Assembly: GCA_014529385.2 (NCBI GenBank)
Contig: CM043964.1
Location: 130,412,920 to 130,476,919 of the forward strand
Length of the DNA stretch: 64,000 nucleotides
DNA from: Adiantum capillus-veneris
Taxonomy: Eukaryota; Streptophyta; Polypodiopsida; Polypodiales; Pteridaceae
Reading direction: 5' to 3'
A program made the translations under genes and the position numbers. The notes beneath the pieces were generated by a model. That model searched no databases. It saw only the letters and a program-made list of their open reading frames with translations, and was not told the origin of the DNA. This document shows positions 63,412-64,000 of this stretch, one piece after another (positions within the stretch are counted from its first letter, which is position 1; the number at the start of each line of letters is the position of its first letter).

Positions 63412-64000
63412 TATCATTTCTTTGTCCAAATCTATTTCAATTTCAAGTTTTTAATATTTAAATGTGTTGGGTGAAGTTTATAGTTTTTAGTTAGATCGTT
63501 AATTTAGAATGTTAATGTATTTGAATTTTAATTAAGTTTTTAGAGGGACCTTTTCATGAATATCGCATTTCCCCATTGTATTAATTTAAATTGTTGATTT
63601 GAATTGCTTATGTATTTAAAATTTTCATTAAGTTTCTAGAGGGATTTTGTAGTGAATATAGCATTTCCCCATTATTGAACAAGCCTCCAATTTGGATGAT
63701 TATTTAAATTGCCACAACATACTCCCTCATGAAGAAATCAAGTGTGCTCAATTGTGTCCCAAACATAAACTCCAAGTCATAGCTTTGCACATAGAGAGTT
63801 AAAATTTCATAACAGTGACATAACATATCAATAGTAAAGCTAAAAACTTGAACAATCTTATGGTATTCTTTGAGTTTCCCGCATATTGCTTATCCTTATG
63901 TTTCATGCCAATGGAATTAGCAATGCACTATCTCTTGCCTCATCAAGATAATATTAGTTACAATCATCATCCGAAAACAAAGATCCATGTCCATAACATT
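63412..64000. repeat. AT-rich end of window with an imperfect tandem duplication
   Basis: TTAAGTTT(T/C)TAGAGGGA and ATTTCCCCATT recur with a period of about 95 bp (units about 63501-63582 and 63585-63674). The rest shows no gene. Confidence 0.6.

Overview
The window is nuclear DNA of a land plant. Evidence: split genes with GT-AG introns, a DUF639-family gene (a plant family), a decayed PPR gene, Ty1/copia and Ty3/gypsy retrotransposons with plant-type primer sites, and plant LINE remains. The very dense (GA/CT)n and (GT/CA)n microsatellites, the roughly 19-kb retrotransposon and the style of the PPR relic make me lean towards a fern or another seed-free plant. That is inference only. I saw no tRNA, rRNA, CRISPR array or prokaryotic signal.

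Layout. 1-12.4 kb: gene-poor, microsatellite-rich DNA with two LINE 3' ends (2.94-3.25 kb and 10.4-11.2 kb) and several degenerate tandem repeats. 12.6-15.0 kb: an old copia-type LTR element, followed by another LINE relic. 15.8-22.8 kb: no intact gene, a PPR pseudogene (about 19-19.9 kb) and a 186-bp tandem duplication. 22.86-29.58 kb, minus strand: the only host gene I can model, an 11-exon DUF639 membrane protein of about 825 residues. 30.31-34.11 kb: a young non-autonomous copia element with two 185-bp LTRs, a GAGAT target duplication and one open 629-codon chimeric frame. 34.5-34.64 kb: a LINE tail identical to the one at 3.1 kb. 34.68-53.87 kb, minus strand: a giant Ty3/gypsy element of the Athila/Tat type. 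54.63-63.41 kb, plus strand: a chromodomain-bearing gypsy element with 1.6-kb LTRs and a CTTTTG target duplication.

The most interesting object is the giant gypsy element. Besides gag, protease, reverse transcriptase, RNase H and integrase it carries: (1) nine copies of a 24-bp palindrome with core ACGCGT, four in its 5' leader and five in its 3' non-coding region, often about 284 bp apart, with half-sites in the LTRs; (2) a second retropepsin-like domain downstream of integrase, followed by about seven Trp-centred short repeats; (3) two H-H-C-C zinc-binding domains in tandem before the integrase core; (4) an 890-codon 3' frame with a basic nuclear-targeting-like stretch and a long coiled coil; (5) an internal polypurine tract very like its 3' polypurine tract. 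One testable idea is that an element-encoded dimeric protein recognises the palindromes, by analogy with the VANC/VANDAL anti-silencing systems. An RNA-dimerisation role is the main alternative.

Both gypsy elements are lightly damaged: two in-frame stops each, all explicable by single C-to-T changes, plus a few 1-nt frameshifts. LTR pairs differ little, so both insertions look fairly recent. The LTRs of the giant element carry long (CT)n tracts, and the element itself sits in a (GA)n tract, which links mobile elements to the microsatellite load.
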